A stretch of DNA of 64,000 nucleotides from contig JAUXTT010000017.1 in NCBI GenBank assembly GCA_030684395.1, forward strand, positions 310,001 through 374,000. Reading direction: 5' to 3'. The position numbers were made by a program, and so were the translations under genes. The notes beneath the pieces are model-generated. The model saw only the letters and a list, made by a program, of their open reading frames with translations, was not told where the DNA came from and made no database searches. This document shows positions 6,284-14,411 of this stretch, piece by piece; the first letter of the stretch is position 1, and every line of letters starts with the position of its first letter. The DNA is from Bacteroidota bacterium (GTDB lineage Bacteria; Bacteroidota; Bacteroidia; B-17B0; Aurantibacillaceae).

Positions 6284-8914
6284 ATGGGTAAGAATTTAGT
6301 AATTGTTGAGTCACCTGCGAAAGCGAAAACGATAGAGGGGTTTTTAGGAAAGGACTTTATAGTTAAATCGAGTTTTGGTCACGTTCGTGATCTGGTAAAA
6401 AAAGGATATGGAGTTGATGTTGACAATAATTTTACACCTACATACGAAGTTCAGCCTGATAAGCAAAGAGTAATAGCTGACCTGATGAAACTTTCGAAAG
6501 ATGCCGACATGGTTTGGTTAGCATCCGATGAGGACCGTGAAGGAGAAGCTATTTCATGGCATCTATATGAGACACTGAAATTAAATCCAAAAAACACAAA
6601 ACGTATTGTATTTCATGAGATCACGAAGCCTGCTATTTTAGCAGCTATTCAAAATCCAAGAAGCATTGATATCAATTTGGTAAATGCGCAACAAGCACGT
6701 CGTATATTAGACAGATTAGTTGGTTTCGAATTATCTCCGATCCTTTGGAAGAAGGTGAGACCAAGCCTTTCAGCAGGTCGTGTGCAATCAGTTGCCGTTC
6801 GTTTGATAGTTGAAAGAGAAAGAGAAATTCAAACATTCGTTTCTACTTCTGCATTTAAAGTATCTGCTATTTTTCAGGTTGGAAAAGCAAATGTAAAAGC
6901 AGAATTAGATACACGTTTTGCAACGGAGAAAGAAGCAAATGATTTCTTAGCAAAATGTTTACAGGCATCTTACACGATAAACAGCGTTGAAACAAAGCCC
7001 GGTAAACGTACACCCGCTGCACCTTTCACAACATCAACGCTCCAACAGGAAGCTGCACGTAAATTAGGATTTTCAGTTGCGCAAACTATGATGGTTGCAC
7101 AACGCTTATATGAGGCCGGAAAGATAACTTATATGCGTACTGATAGTGTGAACTTATCGGAAACTGCACTAAATCAAGCTAAAGAAGCAATTACTTCTAA
7201 CTACGGAGGAAAATACCATCAGGTTCGTCATTTCAAAACAAAAAGCAAAGGCGCGCAAGAGGCTCACGAGGCTATTCGTCCGACCTATATTGCAAACCAA
7301 ACTATTTCAGGTGAGCGTAATGAAGAACGCTTGTATGATCTGATCTGGAAACGTACTATCGCTTCACAGATGGCAGATGCTGAATTGGAAAAAACAACTG
7401 CAAAAATTGGTGTTTCTACAACAAGTGAAGTTTTTATTGCCCAAGGTGAAGTATTAAAATTTGACGGTTTCTTAAAAGTATATTTAGAAGGAACAGATGA
7501 TGAAGAGAATGAAGAAAATTCATCTATACTTCCTCCGATGAATGTTGGAGATAAATTAAATTACTCTGATGTTTCTGCTGTACAACGTTTCACACATCAC
7601 CCTGCACGTTACACGGAGGCAAGTTTGGTTAAGAAATTGGAAGAACTTGGAATCGGTCGTCCATCAACGTATGCACCAACTATCTCTACTGTTCAGAAAC
7701 GTGGTTATGTGGAAAAAACTGACAGAGAAGGAAACCCGAGAAATTACACTGTACTTTCTTTAGCTCAAAACGCGGTTAAGAAAGAAACAAAAACAGAAAA
7801 CACAGGGGCAGAGAAATCAAAATTATTTCCAACTGATATTGGAATGGTTGTTACTGATTTTTTGATCCAATATTTTCCGGAAATTTTAGATTTTAATTTC
7901 ACGGCTCGGGTTGAAGAGGAGTTTGATGAAATAGCAGAAGGAAAATTGAGTTGGTCGAAAATGTTGAAAGAGTTTTATACGCCTTTTCATAAAACAGTAG
8001 AAAAAACAACCGACAATAGTGAACGTGCAAGTGGAGAAAGACAATTAGGTGTTGATCCTGTATCTGGCAAGCCTGTTACCGTTCGTATAGGACGTTTCGG
8101 GCCATTGGCACAAATTGGTGAAACTATTGAAGGCAGTGAAGAGAAACCGCGCTTTGCAAGTTTGAGAAAAGATCAGCGTATGGAAATGATCACGCTTGAA
8201 GAAGCATTGGATCTTTTTAAATTACCATTAAGTTTAGGAGAATACGAAAACAAAGATGTAACCGTTGGTGTTGGGAGATTTGGCCCTTACATTAAATGGG
8301 ATGAAGCATACATTTCAATTCCGCGTACAGAAGATCCGTTGAAGGTGGATATGGACAGAGCAATTGAATTGATCCAGGAAAAACAAACAGCTGATGCTCC
8401 AATCGCGCATTATGAAGGCAAGGGCGTTACAAAAGGCAAAGGACGTTTTGGACCATTCATTAAATATGAAGGAATGTTTATTAATGTTCCAAAAGCATAC
8501 AATTTTGATAATCTTTCTCAGGGAGATATTGAAGAATTAATAGAAAAGAAATTAGCGAAAGAAGCAAATCGTTTTATTCAACAATGGCCGGAAGAAAAAA
8601 TTGCTTTGGAGAACGGGCGTTGGGGACCATTCATCCGTTTCGGAAAAGAAATGTTGAAACTTGGAAAAAATTCGAAGGATGAAAAATATACTCCTGAAGA
8701 ATTAAGCACTTTAACTTTAGATGAAGTTAAAAAAATGATTCTTGATCAAATGCCGAATGCTTTTGATAAGAAAGGCAAGAAGGAGCCTACTAAAAAAGGA
8801 GCAGCAAAGAAAGCAGCTGCACCAAAGAAAGCAAGTGTGAAGAAGGCAGTAGTTAAGAAAGCCACAGTAAAAAGAGCTCCTGCCAAAAAGAAGGCAACAG
8901 CAAAGAAAAAATAA
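6284..8914 (+). CDS. topA: DNA topoisomerase I (type IA)
   Basis: TopA relaxes negative supercoils by cutting and passing one DNA strand. The 876-residue protein starts with the Toprim domain (LVIVESPAKAKTI, residues 4-16; acidic cluster WLASDEDREGE) and has the active-site motif ITYMRTDS with the catalytic Tyr283. After the core, four GRFGP-type C-terminal repeats are visible (IGRFGPLAQIG, VGRFGPYIKWDE, KGRFGPFIKYEG, NGRWGPFIRFG) in place of zinc fingers, typical for this phylum. The last 45 or so residues are almost only Lys, Ala, Pro and Val, like a histone-H1 tail, and should bind DNA non-specifically. I used the ATG at 6284 because the conserved MGKNLVIVES start follows; an upstream start at 6260 adds eight unconserved residues. 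Confidence 0.96.
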   Translation: MGKNLVIVESPAKAKTIEGFLGKDFIVKSSFGHVRDLVKKGYGVDVDNNFTPTYEVQPDKQRVIADLMKLSKDADMVWLASDEDREGEAISWHLYETLKLNPKNTKRIVFHEITKPAILAAIQNPRSIDINLVNAQQARRILDRLVGFELSPILWKKVRPSLSAGRVQSVAVRLIVEREREIQTFVSTSAFKVSAIFQVGKANVKAELDTRFATEKEANDFLAKCLQASYTINSVETKPGKRTPAAPFTTSTLQQEAARKLGFSVAQTMMVAQRLYEAGKITYMRTDSVNLSETALNQAKEAITSNYGGKYHQVRHFKTKSKGAQEAHEAIRPTYIANQTISGERNEERLYDLIWKRTIASQMADAELEKTTAKIGVSTTSEVFIAQGEVLKFDGFLKVYLEGTDDEENEENSSILPPMNVGDKLNYSDVSAVQRFTHHPARYTEASLVKKLEELGIGRPSTYAPTISTVQKRGYVEKTDREGNPRNYTVLSLAQNAVKKETKTENTGAEKSKLFPTDIGMVVTDFLIQYFPEILDFNFTARVEEEFDEIAEGKLSWSKMLKEFYTPFHKTVEKTTDNSERASGERQLGVDPVSGKPVTVRIGRFGPLAQIGETIEGSEEKPRFASLRKDQRMEMITLEEALDLFKLPLSLGEYENKDVTVGVGRFGPYIKWDEAYISIPRTEDPLKVDMDRAIELIQEKQTADAPIAHYEGKGVTKGKGRFGPFIKYEGMFINVPKAYNFDNLSQGDIEELIEKKLAKEANRFIQQWPEEKIALENGRWGPFIRFGKEMLKLGKNSKDEKYTPEELSTLTLDEVKKMILDQMPNAFDKKGKKEPTKKGAAKKAAAPKKASVKKAVVKKATVKRAPAKKKATAKKK

Positions 8915-8926
8915 AAGAAAACCCTG

Positions 8927-8946
8927 CCCTTCGACTACCCTCAGGG
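8927..8946. repeat. CCCTTCGAC-type dispersed repeat
   Basis: CCCTTCGACTACCCTCAGGG, 12 bases after the topA stop. The same unit with small changes is at 22010-22027 and 31326-31345, in all three places just downstream of a gene. Its ends (CCCT/AGGG) can pair. Confidence 0.55.
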
Positions 8947-8963
8947 GCCGGATTTAGTGAAAA

Positions 8964-9000
8964 CAAAAAAACGTCTCACAGTAATATGAGACGTTTTTTA
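8964..9000. terminator. Bidirectional rho-independent terminator
   Basis: Stem ACGTCTCA (8971-8978) pairs with TGAGACGT (8987-8994) around an 8-base loop, with an A-run before and a T-run after, so it can end transcripts from both the rightward topA and the leftward acyl-CoA dehydrogenase gene. Confidence 0.88.
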
Positions 9001-9019
9001 TAAGTCATTTTGTCAATTA

Positions 9020-10204
9020 TTACCCAAAGGCATTAAACCCGGTAACATCCATACCTGTGATCAACAAATGGATATCATGTGTTCCTTCGTATGTAATTAC
9101 TGACTCTAAATTCATCATGTGACGCATGATAGGGTATTCTCCTGTGATTCCCATACCACCATGTATCTGCCGTGCCTCGCGAGCAATCTGCAATGCCATG
9201 TTTACGTTGTTACGTTTCGCCATTGAAATTTGTGCAGGTGTAGCTCTGTTTTCATTTTTCAAGGTGCCCAATCTGTGAGTCAACAATTGCGCTTTAGTGA
9301 TCTCTGTGATCATCTCTGCCAATTTCTTTTGCGTTAATTGAAATGCTCCAATTGGTTTTCCAAACTGGATACGTTCTTTACTATAACGCAAAGCACTATC
9401 ATAACAATCCAAAGCTGCGCCTATAACACCCCATGCGATACCGTAACGTGCACTATTCAAACAACCCAATGGACCTTTTAAACCTTTGATATTTGGGAAA
9501 ATATTTTCTTTAGGAACTTTTACATTATCAAAAACCAACTCTCCGGTTGCACTTGCACGTAAACTCCATTTACCATGTGTTTCAGGAGTAGTGAAGCCCG
9601 GCATTCCACGCTCAACTACTAATCCCCTTATGTCACCTGATTCATCTTTTGCCCATACAACAGCGATGTCTGCAAAGGGTGAATTACTGATCCACATTTT
9701 TGCTCCATTCAATATTACATTTTTCCCGTCGCCTGCATCTTTAAAGTTGGTAAGCATTCCACTTGGGTTAGAACCGTGATCAGGCTCTGTTAAACCAAAA
9801 CAACCCATCAATTCACCCGTTGCTAATTTTGGTAAATATTTTTTACGTTGTTCTTCACTTCCATAAGTATAGATAGGATACATCACTAATGAACTTTGAA
9901 CAGAAGCTGTAGAACGTAATCCACTATCTCCACGCTCAATCTCCTGCATAATGATACCGTAAGAAATTTGATCTAATCCCGGTCCACCGTATTCAGCAGG
10001 AATATATGGTCCAAACGCACCGATCTCCGCTAAACCCTTGATCCAGTGTTTCGGGAATTCTGCCTTTTGAGCATATTCTTCAACTGTTGGAGTAACTTCT
10101 TTTTTTACCCAGGCACGGGCTGTTTCACGGATCAATTTGTGCTCATCGCTAAGCAATTCATCCATTAAATAATAATCGTGGTGTTGATAGTTGTCTGATG
10201 CCAT
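9020..10204 (-). CDS. Acyl-CoA dehydrogenase, glutaryl-CoA dehydrogenase type
   Basis: This 394-residue flavoprotein fits the acyl-CoA dehydrogenase family, and its detailed sequence follows glutaryl-CoA dehydrogenase: ERGDSGLRSTASVQSSLVM, GCFGLTEPDHGSNPSGM, KMWISNSPFADIAVVWA, LRASATGELVFDNVKVP and YEGTHDIH, with Glu373 as the expected catalytic base. The Arg-Ser in GLRS corresponds to the residues that bind the glutaryl carboxylate in the human enzyme. It would oxidise and decarboxylate glutaryl-CoA to crotonyl-CoA in lysine/tryptophan breakdown, passing electrons to ETF. It stands alone, with its own promoter and a shared terminator with topA. Substrate assignment is by family resemblance only. 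Confidence 0.88.
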   Translation of the reverse strand: MASDNYQHHDYYLMDELLSDEHKLIRETARAWVKKEVTPTVEEYAQKAEFPKHWIKGLAEIGAFGPYIPAEYGGPGLDQISYGIIMQEIERGDSGLRSTASVQSSLVMYPIYTYGSEEQRKKYLPKLATGELMGCFGLTEPDHGSNPSGMLTNFKDAGDGKNVILNGAKMWISNSPFADIAVVWAKDESGDIRGLVVERGMPGFTTPETHGKWSLRASATGELVFDNVKVPKENIFPNIKGLKGPLGCLNSARYGIAWGVIGAALDCYDSALRYSKERIQFGKPIGAFQLTQKKLAEMITEITKAQLLTHRLGTLKNENRATPAQISMAKRNNVNMALQIAREARQIHGGMGITGEYPIMRHMMNLESVITYEGTHDIHLLITGMDVTGFNAFG

Positions 10205-10227
10205 TATTCGATTTTTTTAAGAGGTGA

Positions 10228-10258
10228 CAAATTTAATAAAATAAGCCAAAAGGGGCAA
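10228..10258 (-). promoter_or_regulatory. Predicted promoter of acyl-CoA dehydrogenase gene
   Basis: Minus-strand TTG (10258-10256), 20-base spacer, then TAAATTTG (10235-10228), an exact match to the Bacteroidota consensus. The start codon is at 10204. Confidence 0.55.
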
Positions 10259-10321
10259 GGTAAAAAGCGATAAGTTAAAAGGGAGTATTTAACTGAGAGT
10301 CAACAACTTTAATCGTTTTAA

Positions 10322-11260
10322 TTACTCTACTTCCCACTCATTCCAATCCATCTCGTCGCTGTGCATCATTTTGAGATAGTTGAAATAACGCTCAGCATCT
10401 ATTTGTCCTGCTTCAACAGCGGCTTTAACAGCACAGTGCGGTTCATTTTCGTGAGTGCAGTTATTGAATTTACAATCATTGATGAGTTCACGGATCTCAG
10501 GGAAGTAATGCCCTACTTCTTCCTTTTTCATTTCCACTAAACCTAACTCTTTTATTCCCGGACTATCAATAACATATCCTCCAAAATCCAATTCAAACAA
10601 TTCGGTAAAAGTTGTAGTGTGTTTACCTTTCGAGTGCGCATCCGATATTTGTCCGGTCTTTAATTGAAATTGAGGTTGTATTGCGTTAATCAGTGTGGAC
10701 TTACCAACTCCCGAATGCCCGGCAATCAAAGTGGTTTTAGATGCAAGTAATTTTTTTACAGCTTCCAAATCATTTTTATCAATTGCGGAAACCAACAAAC
10801 TATTGTATCCGATTTTTTTATAGACTCCCATAATTTCGTGCTGCACTTGCAACAACTCAGGAGTCATCAAATCCTTTTTATTAAAAACTATTGTAACAGG
10901 AATATTGTAAGCCTCACAGGTAACTAAAAAACGATCTATAAATCCTCTACTGGTTCTCGGAAAAGCAAATGTAGCAACCAATACAGCCTGATCGATGTTT
11001 GAAGCTAAAATATGTGTTTGTTTTGAAAGGTTTAGCGAGCGCCGAATGATGTAATTTTTCCGTGGCTCTATTGCTTGAATAACACCTTTGTTCTCGTTCT
11101 CATCTTCAATATAATCAACCCAATCTCCAACAACAACGGGATTTGTAGATCTACGTCCATCTAAACGGATTTTTCCCGCTAAACGTGCTTCAACATAATG
11201 CCCTGCTTCTGTTCTAAGCTGGTACCAACTTCCGGTAGATTTAGTAACTAAAGCTCTCAT
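10322..11260 (-). CDS. rsgA: Ribosome small-subunit-dependent GTPase A
   Basis: RsgA is a circularly permuted GTPase that helps mature the 30S ribosomal subunit. The 312-residue protein has an N-terminal OB-fold (about 1-70), then G-motifs in permuted order: G4 NKKD at 127-130 precedes the P-loop GHSGVGKST at 181-189 and the DSPG motif. A C-terminal zinc site is visible as CKFNNCTHENEPHC. Its ATG overlaps the TGA of the DUF3109 gene (ATGA), so the two are translationally coupled. The length and all key residues are normal. Confidence 0.95.
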   Translation of the reverse strand: MRALVTKSTGSWYQLRTEAGHYVEARLAGKIRLDGRRSTNPVVVGDWVDYIEDENENKGVIQAIEPRKNYIIRRSLNLSKQTHILASNIDQAVLVATFAFPRTSRGFIDRFLVTCEAYNIPVTIVFNKKDLMTPELLQVQHEIMGVYKKIGYNSLLVSAIDKNDLEAVKKLLASKTTLIAGHSGVGKSTLINAIQPQFQLKTGQISDAHSKGKHTTTFTELFELDFGGYVIDSPGIKELGLVEMKKEEVGHYFPEIRELINDCKFNNCTHENEPHCAVKAAVEAGQIDAERYFNYLKMMHSDEMDWNEWEVE

Positions 11261-11844
11261 TTTTTCTTCAACTCCTTGCTGCGTTCCTTGGCAACAAGTT
11301 CCAGTTCTTTAAACCACTCTTCGCCATACTTGCGAACCAATGGGCCTTTTAGAAATTTATAAACAGGGACATCCAATTTAGATCCGCACTCACATGCAGG
11401 TTTGCACACGCTCCAACTGTGGTAGTTTACAGCATCAAATGTTTTATTGGGAGTAATTCTAATCGGATACAAATGACAAGAGATTGGTTTTTTCCAATCA
11501 ATCACACCATCGTTGTAAGCTTGTTCGATTGCACATTTAGCAATTTTATTTTCATCAAAGATCACAAAAGCACATTCCTTTTCTTTTCCTACAAGTGTGG
11601 TAGTGTAATCTCCATCACTGTCTAAAACATAAGGACCATGTTTTTTAATAGCCTTTAATCCTTTTTCATTCAGATAAGGTTTTACTTTGTCCAACACTTC
11701 CATCAAACGCGGAAGTTCGTCTTCATCTAATGGTGCTCCTGATTCTCCTGCTACACAACATTCGCCCTTGCATGCATTAAGGTCGCACACAAATTTTTTA
11801 TCGAGTACATCGTCGGAGATAATGGTATTTTTAATTGCAATCAT
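11257..11844 (-). CDS. DUF3109 family protein
   Basis: This 195-residue soluble protein belongs to DUF3109, common in Bacteroidota. It is cysteine-rich, with CDLNACKGECCVAGESG near the N-terminus and CHLYPIRI and CKPACECGS further on, a pattern that suggests a metal centre (related to the CxxxCxxCC zinc- or iron-cluster families), but no function is established. I chose the ATG at 11844; a TTG at 11853 is possible, but a consensus -7 element occupies 11851-11858 and would place the transcript start after it. It is translationally coupled to rsgA by an ATGA overlap, so a link to ribosome biogenesis is possible but is inference. Confidence 0.82.
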   Translation of the reverse strand: MIAIKNTIISDDVLDKKFVCDLNACKGECCVAGESGAPLDEDELPRLMEVLDKVKPYLNEKGLKAIKKHGPYVLDSDGDYTTTLVGKEKECAFVIFDENKIAKCAIEQAYNDGVIDWKKPISCHLYPIRITPNKTFDAVNYHSWSVCKPACECGSKLDVPVYKFLKGPLVRKYGEEWFKELELVAKERSKELKKK

Positions 11845-11850
11845 GAACCG

Positions 11851-11858
11851 CAAAAATA
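11851..11858 (-). promoter_or_regulatory. -7 promoter element (TATTTTTG) close to start codon
   Basis: Minus-strand TATTTTTG fits TAnnTTTG and ends 6 bases before the ATG at 11844. Initiation at the usual 5-7 base distance would give a leaderless or nearly leaderless transcript. No clear -33 element is seen. Confidence 0.4.
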
Positions 11859-11926
11859 CGGAAATTTATGGAGTGTATAAGAGGGAATTACGTTGAATGT
11901 AGATATTTCGACGATTAAATACTTTT

Positions 11927-12017
11927 CCCGCAGATTGCGCAGATAAACGCAGATTTTTTCTTTTGTCTTTTGAGATTAAAAACAGATTGCTCTGCGAGAA
12001 TCAGTGAAATCTGCGGG
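11927..12017. repeat. Dispersed inverted-repeat element, CCCGCAGATT family
   Basis: A 91-bp intergenic element bounded by perfect 10-bp inverted repeats CCCGCAGATT (11927-11936) and AATCTGCGGG (12008-12017). Internal pieces (GCAGATAAACGCAGAT, CAGATTGCTCTGCGAG) repeat the same theme. It has no coding capacity and lies upstream of the DUF3109-rsgA pair and just downstream of pgeF. Confidence 0.7.
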
Positions 12018-12023
12018 ACACAT

Positions 12024-12764
12024 TTAGCCAATAAGTCCAATTGCCGCGAGCATCCTACCCGTTACACCTTTTTCCTTTCGATAAGAAAAGTACTCTTCAT
12101 TATTTATCACAGTACATGTTTTAGCAATCTCAATTTGTGAAGGTGGAATTCCAAATGCTTTTAATTGTTGTTCATTATCGCTTTTCAGGTCCACAAAATA
12201 TTTTTGTTTATACTCATCAAAACGCACAAATTTTTTATCAAACTGTGACGCAACTTCCTCTCCGACTTCAAAAGATTCATATGAGATGCAGGTTCCTACA
12301 TAAGCGTAACAATCAGCTCCAATAGTCCCATATTGTTTTTGCATTTCATTCAACGTGTGTGTTACAATTTTTGCAACAGTTCCTTTCCAACCTGAATGAA
12401 CGGCTGCCACTGCTTTTTGTTTGTGATCATAAATTAAAATGGGCGTGCAATCCGCAACAGTTACACAAACAAACAATCCGGGCTTGTTTGTTATTATAGC
12501 ATCGTAACCATCGGCATGTTGTGGATAATCTGCAAGCAATATTTTATTGTCATGAACCTGGTGAGAATGTGCCACATAATTAACATCAGCACCTAATGCT
12601 TCAAAAAAAAGTTTCCGGTTTTTTGCAATTATCTCTGCTTCATCATTAGTAGAAAGCCCTAAGTTTAGTGAGTAAAAAGGTTTAGAGCTAAAACCACCCG
12701 TTCGTTTGCTTTGCCCGGCCTTAACGTTAGCGAATTGCTTAAAAATTTCGGGAACATCGATCAT
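12024..12764 (-). CDS. pgeF: Peptidoglycan editing factor / multicopper polyphenol oxidase-like protein
   Basis: This 246-residue protein belongs to the YfiH/YlmD/LACC1 family. In E. coli PgeF keeps cell-wall precursors free of wrongly incorporated L-Ser, and homologues have purine-nucleoside phosphorylase or hydrolase activity. The family motifs are present: AHSHQVH around residue 65, VTVADCTPILIYD, and AAVHSGWKGT, giving the conserved His/Cys/His metal-type site. There is no signal peptide. The start at 12764 lies 2 bp after the stop of the alpha/beta hydrolase gene, so the two are co-transcribed. Confidence 0.9.
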   Translation of the reverse strand: MIDVPEIFKQFANVKAGQSKRTGGFSSKPFYSLNLGLSTNDEAEIIAKNRKLFFEALGADVNYVAHSHQVHDNKILLADYPQHADGYDAIITNKPGLFVCVTVADCTPILIYDHKQKAVAAVHSGWKGTVAKIVTHTLNEMQKQYGTIGADCYAYVGTCISYESFEVGEEVASQFDKKFVRFDEYKQKYFVDLKSDNEQQLKAFGIPPSQIEIAKTCTVINNEEYFSYRKEKGVTGRMLAAIGLIG

Positions 12765-12766
12765 CC

Positions 12767-13570
12767 TTAAATATCTTTTATAAACTCTTTTATAAGTGCT
12801 AGTGTTTGCGGCACAGCTTCCAGGTTTAATGTATGTCCGACATTTGGAATAATTTCTAAATGAGAATTTGAAATGTTTTTATGAATCTCCATCGGAAATT
12901 CACGTGGCAATAAAAAATCCTTTTCTCCGTGAATGATCAAAGTGGGCGTGATTATTTTTTTTAGCTTTTCCCTGTAGTCTTCCCTTGCTTCAGTAGCTTT
13001 CATTAATTTAATGATTGGTTCCGGATGCATTCCCGCTTGTAGCCGGGCATCTTTCATAGCTTCAATAGGTATCAATGGGTTTTTAAAATAGGTATCGCTT
13101 AATACCGAAGGAAGCATCACATCAAACATTAAAGTATAGCCACCTGATTCTAATGCGCGCCACCACGAATTTCCAATAGCATTAAAAATAGGTGTTTTGT
13201 GTGCCAGTGTGCCCATCAGAACAAGTTTCTTAAGCACATTTGGATACAAAACAGCAAAATGTTGGGCAACCATTCCGCCATAAGATAATCCTATCATCAC
13301 CAGGTTTTCCGGTTTAAGTTCATCTACCAAACTTTTAACATCCGCAGCATGCTGATCAAATGTTCTCCATTCCGCATCTTTATCCGAACTCCCCTGAAAA
13401 ACCAAATCCATTAATACAATCTGATAATCACTTGCCAGGTATGGAACTGTTAAGGCCCAGGCAATAGTTCCTTGTGTGAGACCGTTCAAAAAAATCAAGG
13501 TTGTTTTTGCATCCTTTTTTCCATGTATCTCGTAGTAAAGGTGTAATCCTTCTTTAGTTTGGTGTATCAT
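12767..13570 (-). CDS. Alpha/beta-fold hydrolase
   Basis: This 267-residue protein has the alpha/beta-hydrolase plan. The nucleophile elbow is GLSYGG with Ser96, the oxyanion-hole region is FLNGLTQG near residue 30, the acid is expected in IIHGEKDFLLP and the catalytic His is in NVGHTLNLE near the C-terminus. It most resembles the 3-oxoadipate enol-lactonase/proline-iminopeptidase-like group, but the substrate cannot be assigned. I chose the ATG at 13570; the GTG at 13621 would add 17 residues with no family support. There is no signal peptide, so it is cytoplasmic. It is the first gene of a two-gene operon with pgeF. Confidence 0.85.
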   Translation of the reverse strand: MIHQTKEGLHLYYEIHGKKDAKTTLIFLNGLTQGTIAWALTVPYLASDYQIVLMDLVFQGSSDKDAEWRTFDQHAADVKSLVDELKPENLVMIGLSYGGMVAQHFAVLYPNVLKKLVLMGTLAHKTPIFNAIGNSWWRALESGGYTLMFDVMLPSVLSDTYFKNPLIPIEAMKDARLQAGMHPEPIIKLMKATEAREDYREKLKKIITPTLIIHGEKDFLLPREFPMEIHKNISNSHLEIIPNVGHTLNLEAVPQTLALIKEFIKDI

Positions 13571-13654
13571 AACGAGTTCGTTTACGGGTTTTCTTGCTTT
13601 TTGGTTGCAAATTATCCCCACGTTTGTTAAATCGCATGAAGGTAGCGGTAAAAA

Positions 13655-13687
13655 TTTGTTTTTTAGATAAATTTAGTTTTACATTTG
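13655..13687 (+). promoter_or_regulatory. Predicted promoter of Lon-substrate-binding-domain gene
   Basis: TTTG (13655-13658), 21-base spacer, TACATTTG (13680-13687): an exact Bacteroidota consensus promoter. Initiation near 13693 excludes translation from the GTG at 13695 and supports the ATG at 13770. Confidence 0.6.
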
Positions 13688-13769
13688 TCAAATCGTGAAA
13701 ATGCTAAGACAAACCCGAATTTTCGGTTCGGTTTTTGTTGTTGTTTTCCAAATTATAATCTTATCAGTA

Positions 13770-14372
13770 ATGGAACCGAAAATACTCACTTTACCAATGT
13801 TTCCTCTTAATACTATTGTATTACCGGGCGAAACAACGGTGTTGCACATATTTGAGGATAGGTATAAAGAGTTGATCGTAGATTGCATGAGGAATATGGC
13901 TAATTTTGGCATTCCTTACGTAAAAAACGATATGATCTCTGAATACGGTATGGAAGTTAGGATCAAACGTATCTTAAAAACATACGAAAATGGCGAATTA
14001 GATATTGAAGTAGTGGGTGTTGAACCCTTCAAAATATTACAGTATACCGAAGTATTAAAACCAAAATTATACGGAGCTGCCAGCATTGAGGAATATGAAG
14101 ATGATATGACCTCTGTACGATACAAAATGTTCCGCTCTCTGAAAAAATACATTAAGTCAGCAAAACAAAAAGAGATACCGGTAGAAACCTTTACCAATGT
14201 TTCAGTGTACAACGTTGCAATTTTGCTTGATCTTACCAATGAAGAAAAAATCCAACTAATAGCATTTCAAACATTAAAAGAAAAAGAAGATTTTTTAATT
14301 GCGAAACTAAAACTGTTCATGCATATGCTAAAAACAGAACAGCAATTGCAAGGCAAATTTTGGATGAATTAA
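13770..14372 (+). CDS. LON peptidase substrate-binding domain protein
   Basis: This 200-residue protein matches the N-terminal substrate-binding domain of Lon protease without the ATPase or protease parts. Visible features are the start ILTLPMFPLNTIVLPGETTVLHIFEDRY, given here as LPMFPLNTIVLPG then LHIFEDRYKELI, the central region where related proteins read GTxxRI (here MEVRIKRI), and a helical C-terminal third. Stand-alone Lon-N proteins are common in Bacteroidota and have no settled role; they may deliver or sense unfolded substrates. The ATG at 13770 is chosen because the family starts there and because of the promoter at 13655-13687. An upstream GTG at 13695 would add 25 hydrophobic residues. 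Confidence 0.85.
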   Translation: MEPKILTLPMFPLNTIVLPGETTVLHIFEDRYKELIVDCMRNMANFGIPYVKNDMISEYGMEVRIKRILKTYENGELDIEVVGVEPFKILQYTEVLKPKLYGAASIEEYEDDMTSVRYKMFRSLKKYIKSAKQKEIPVETFTNVSVYNVAILLDLTNEEKIQLIAFQTLKEKEDFLIAKLKLFMHMLKTEQQLQGKFWMN

Positions 14373-14411
14373 CAATTTGTTCTACACTTTTTCATCAGAC
14401 TCTTTATCAAT

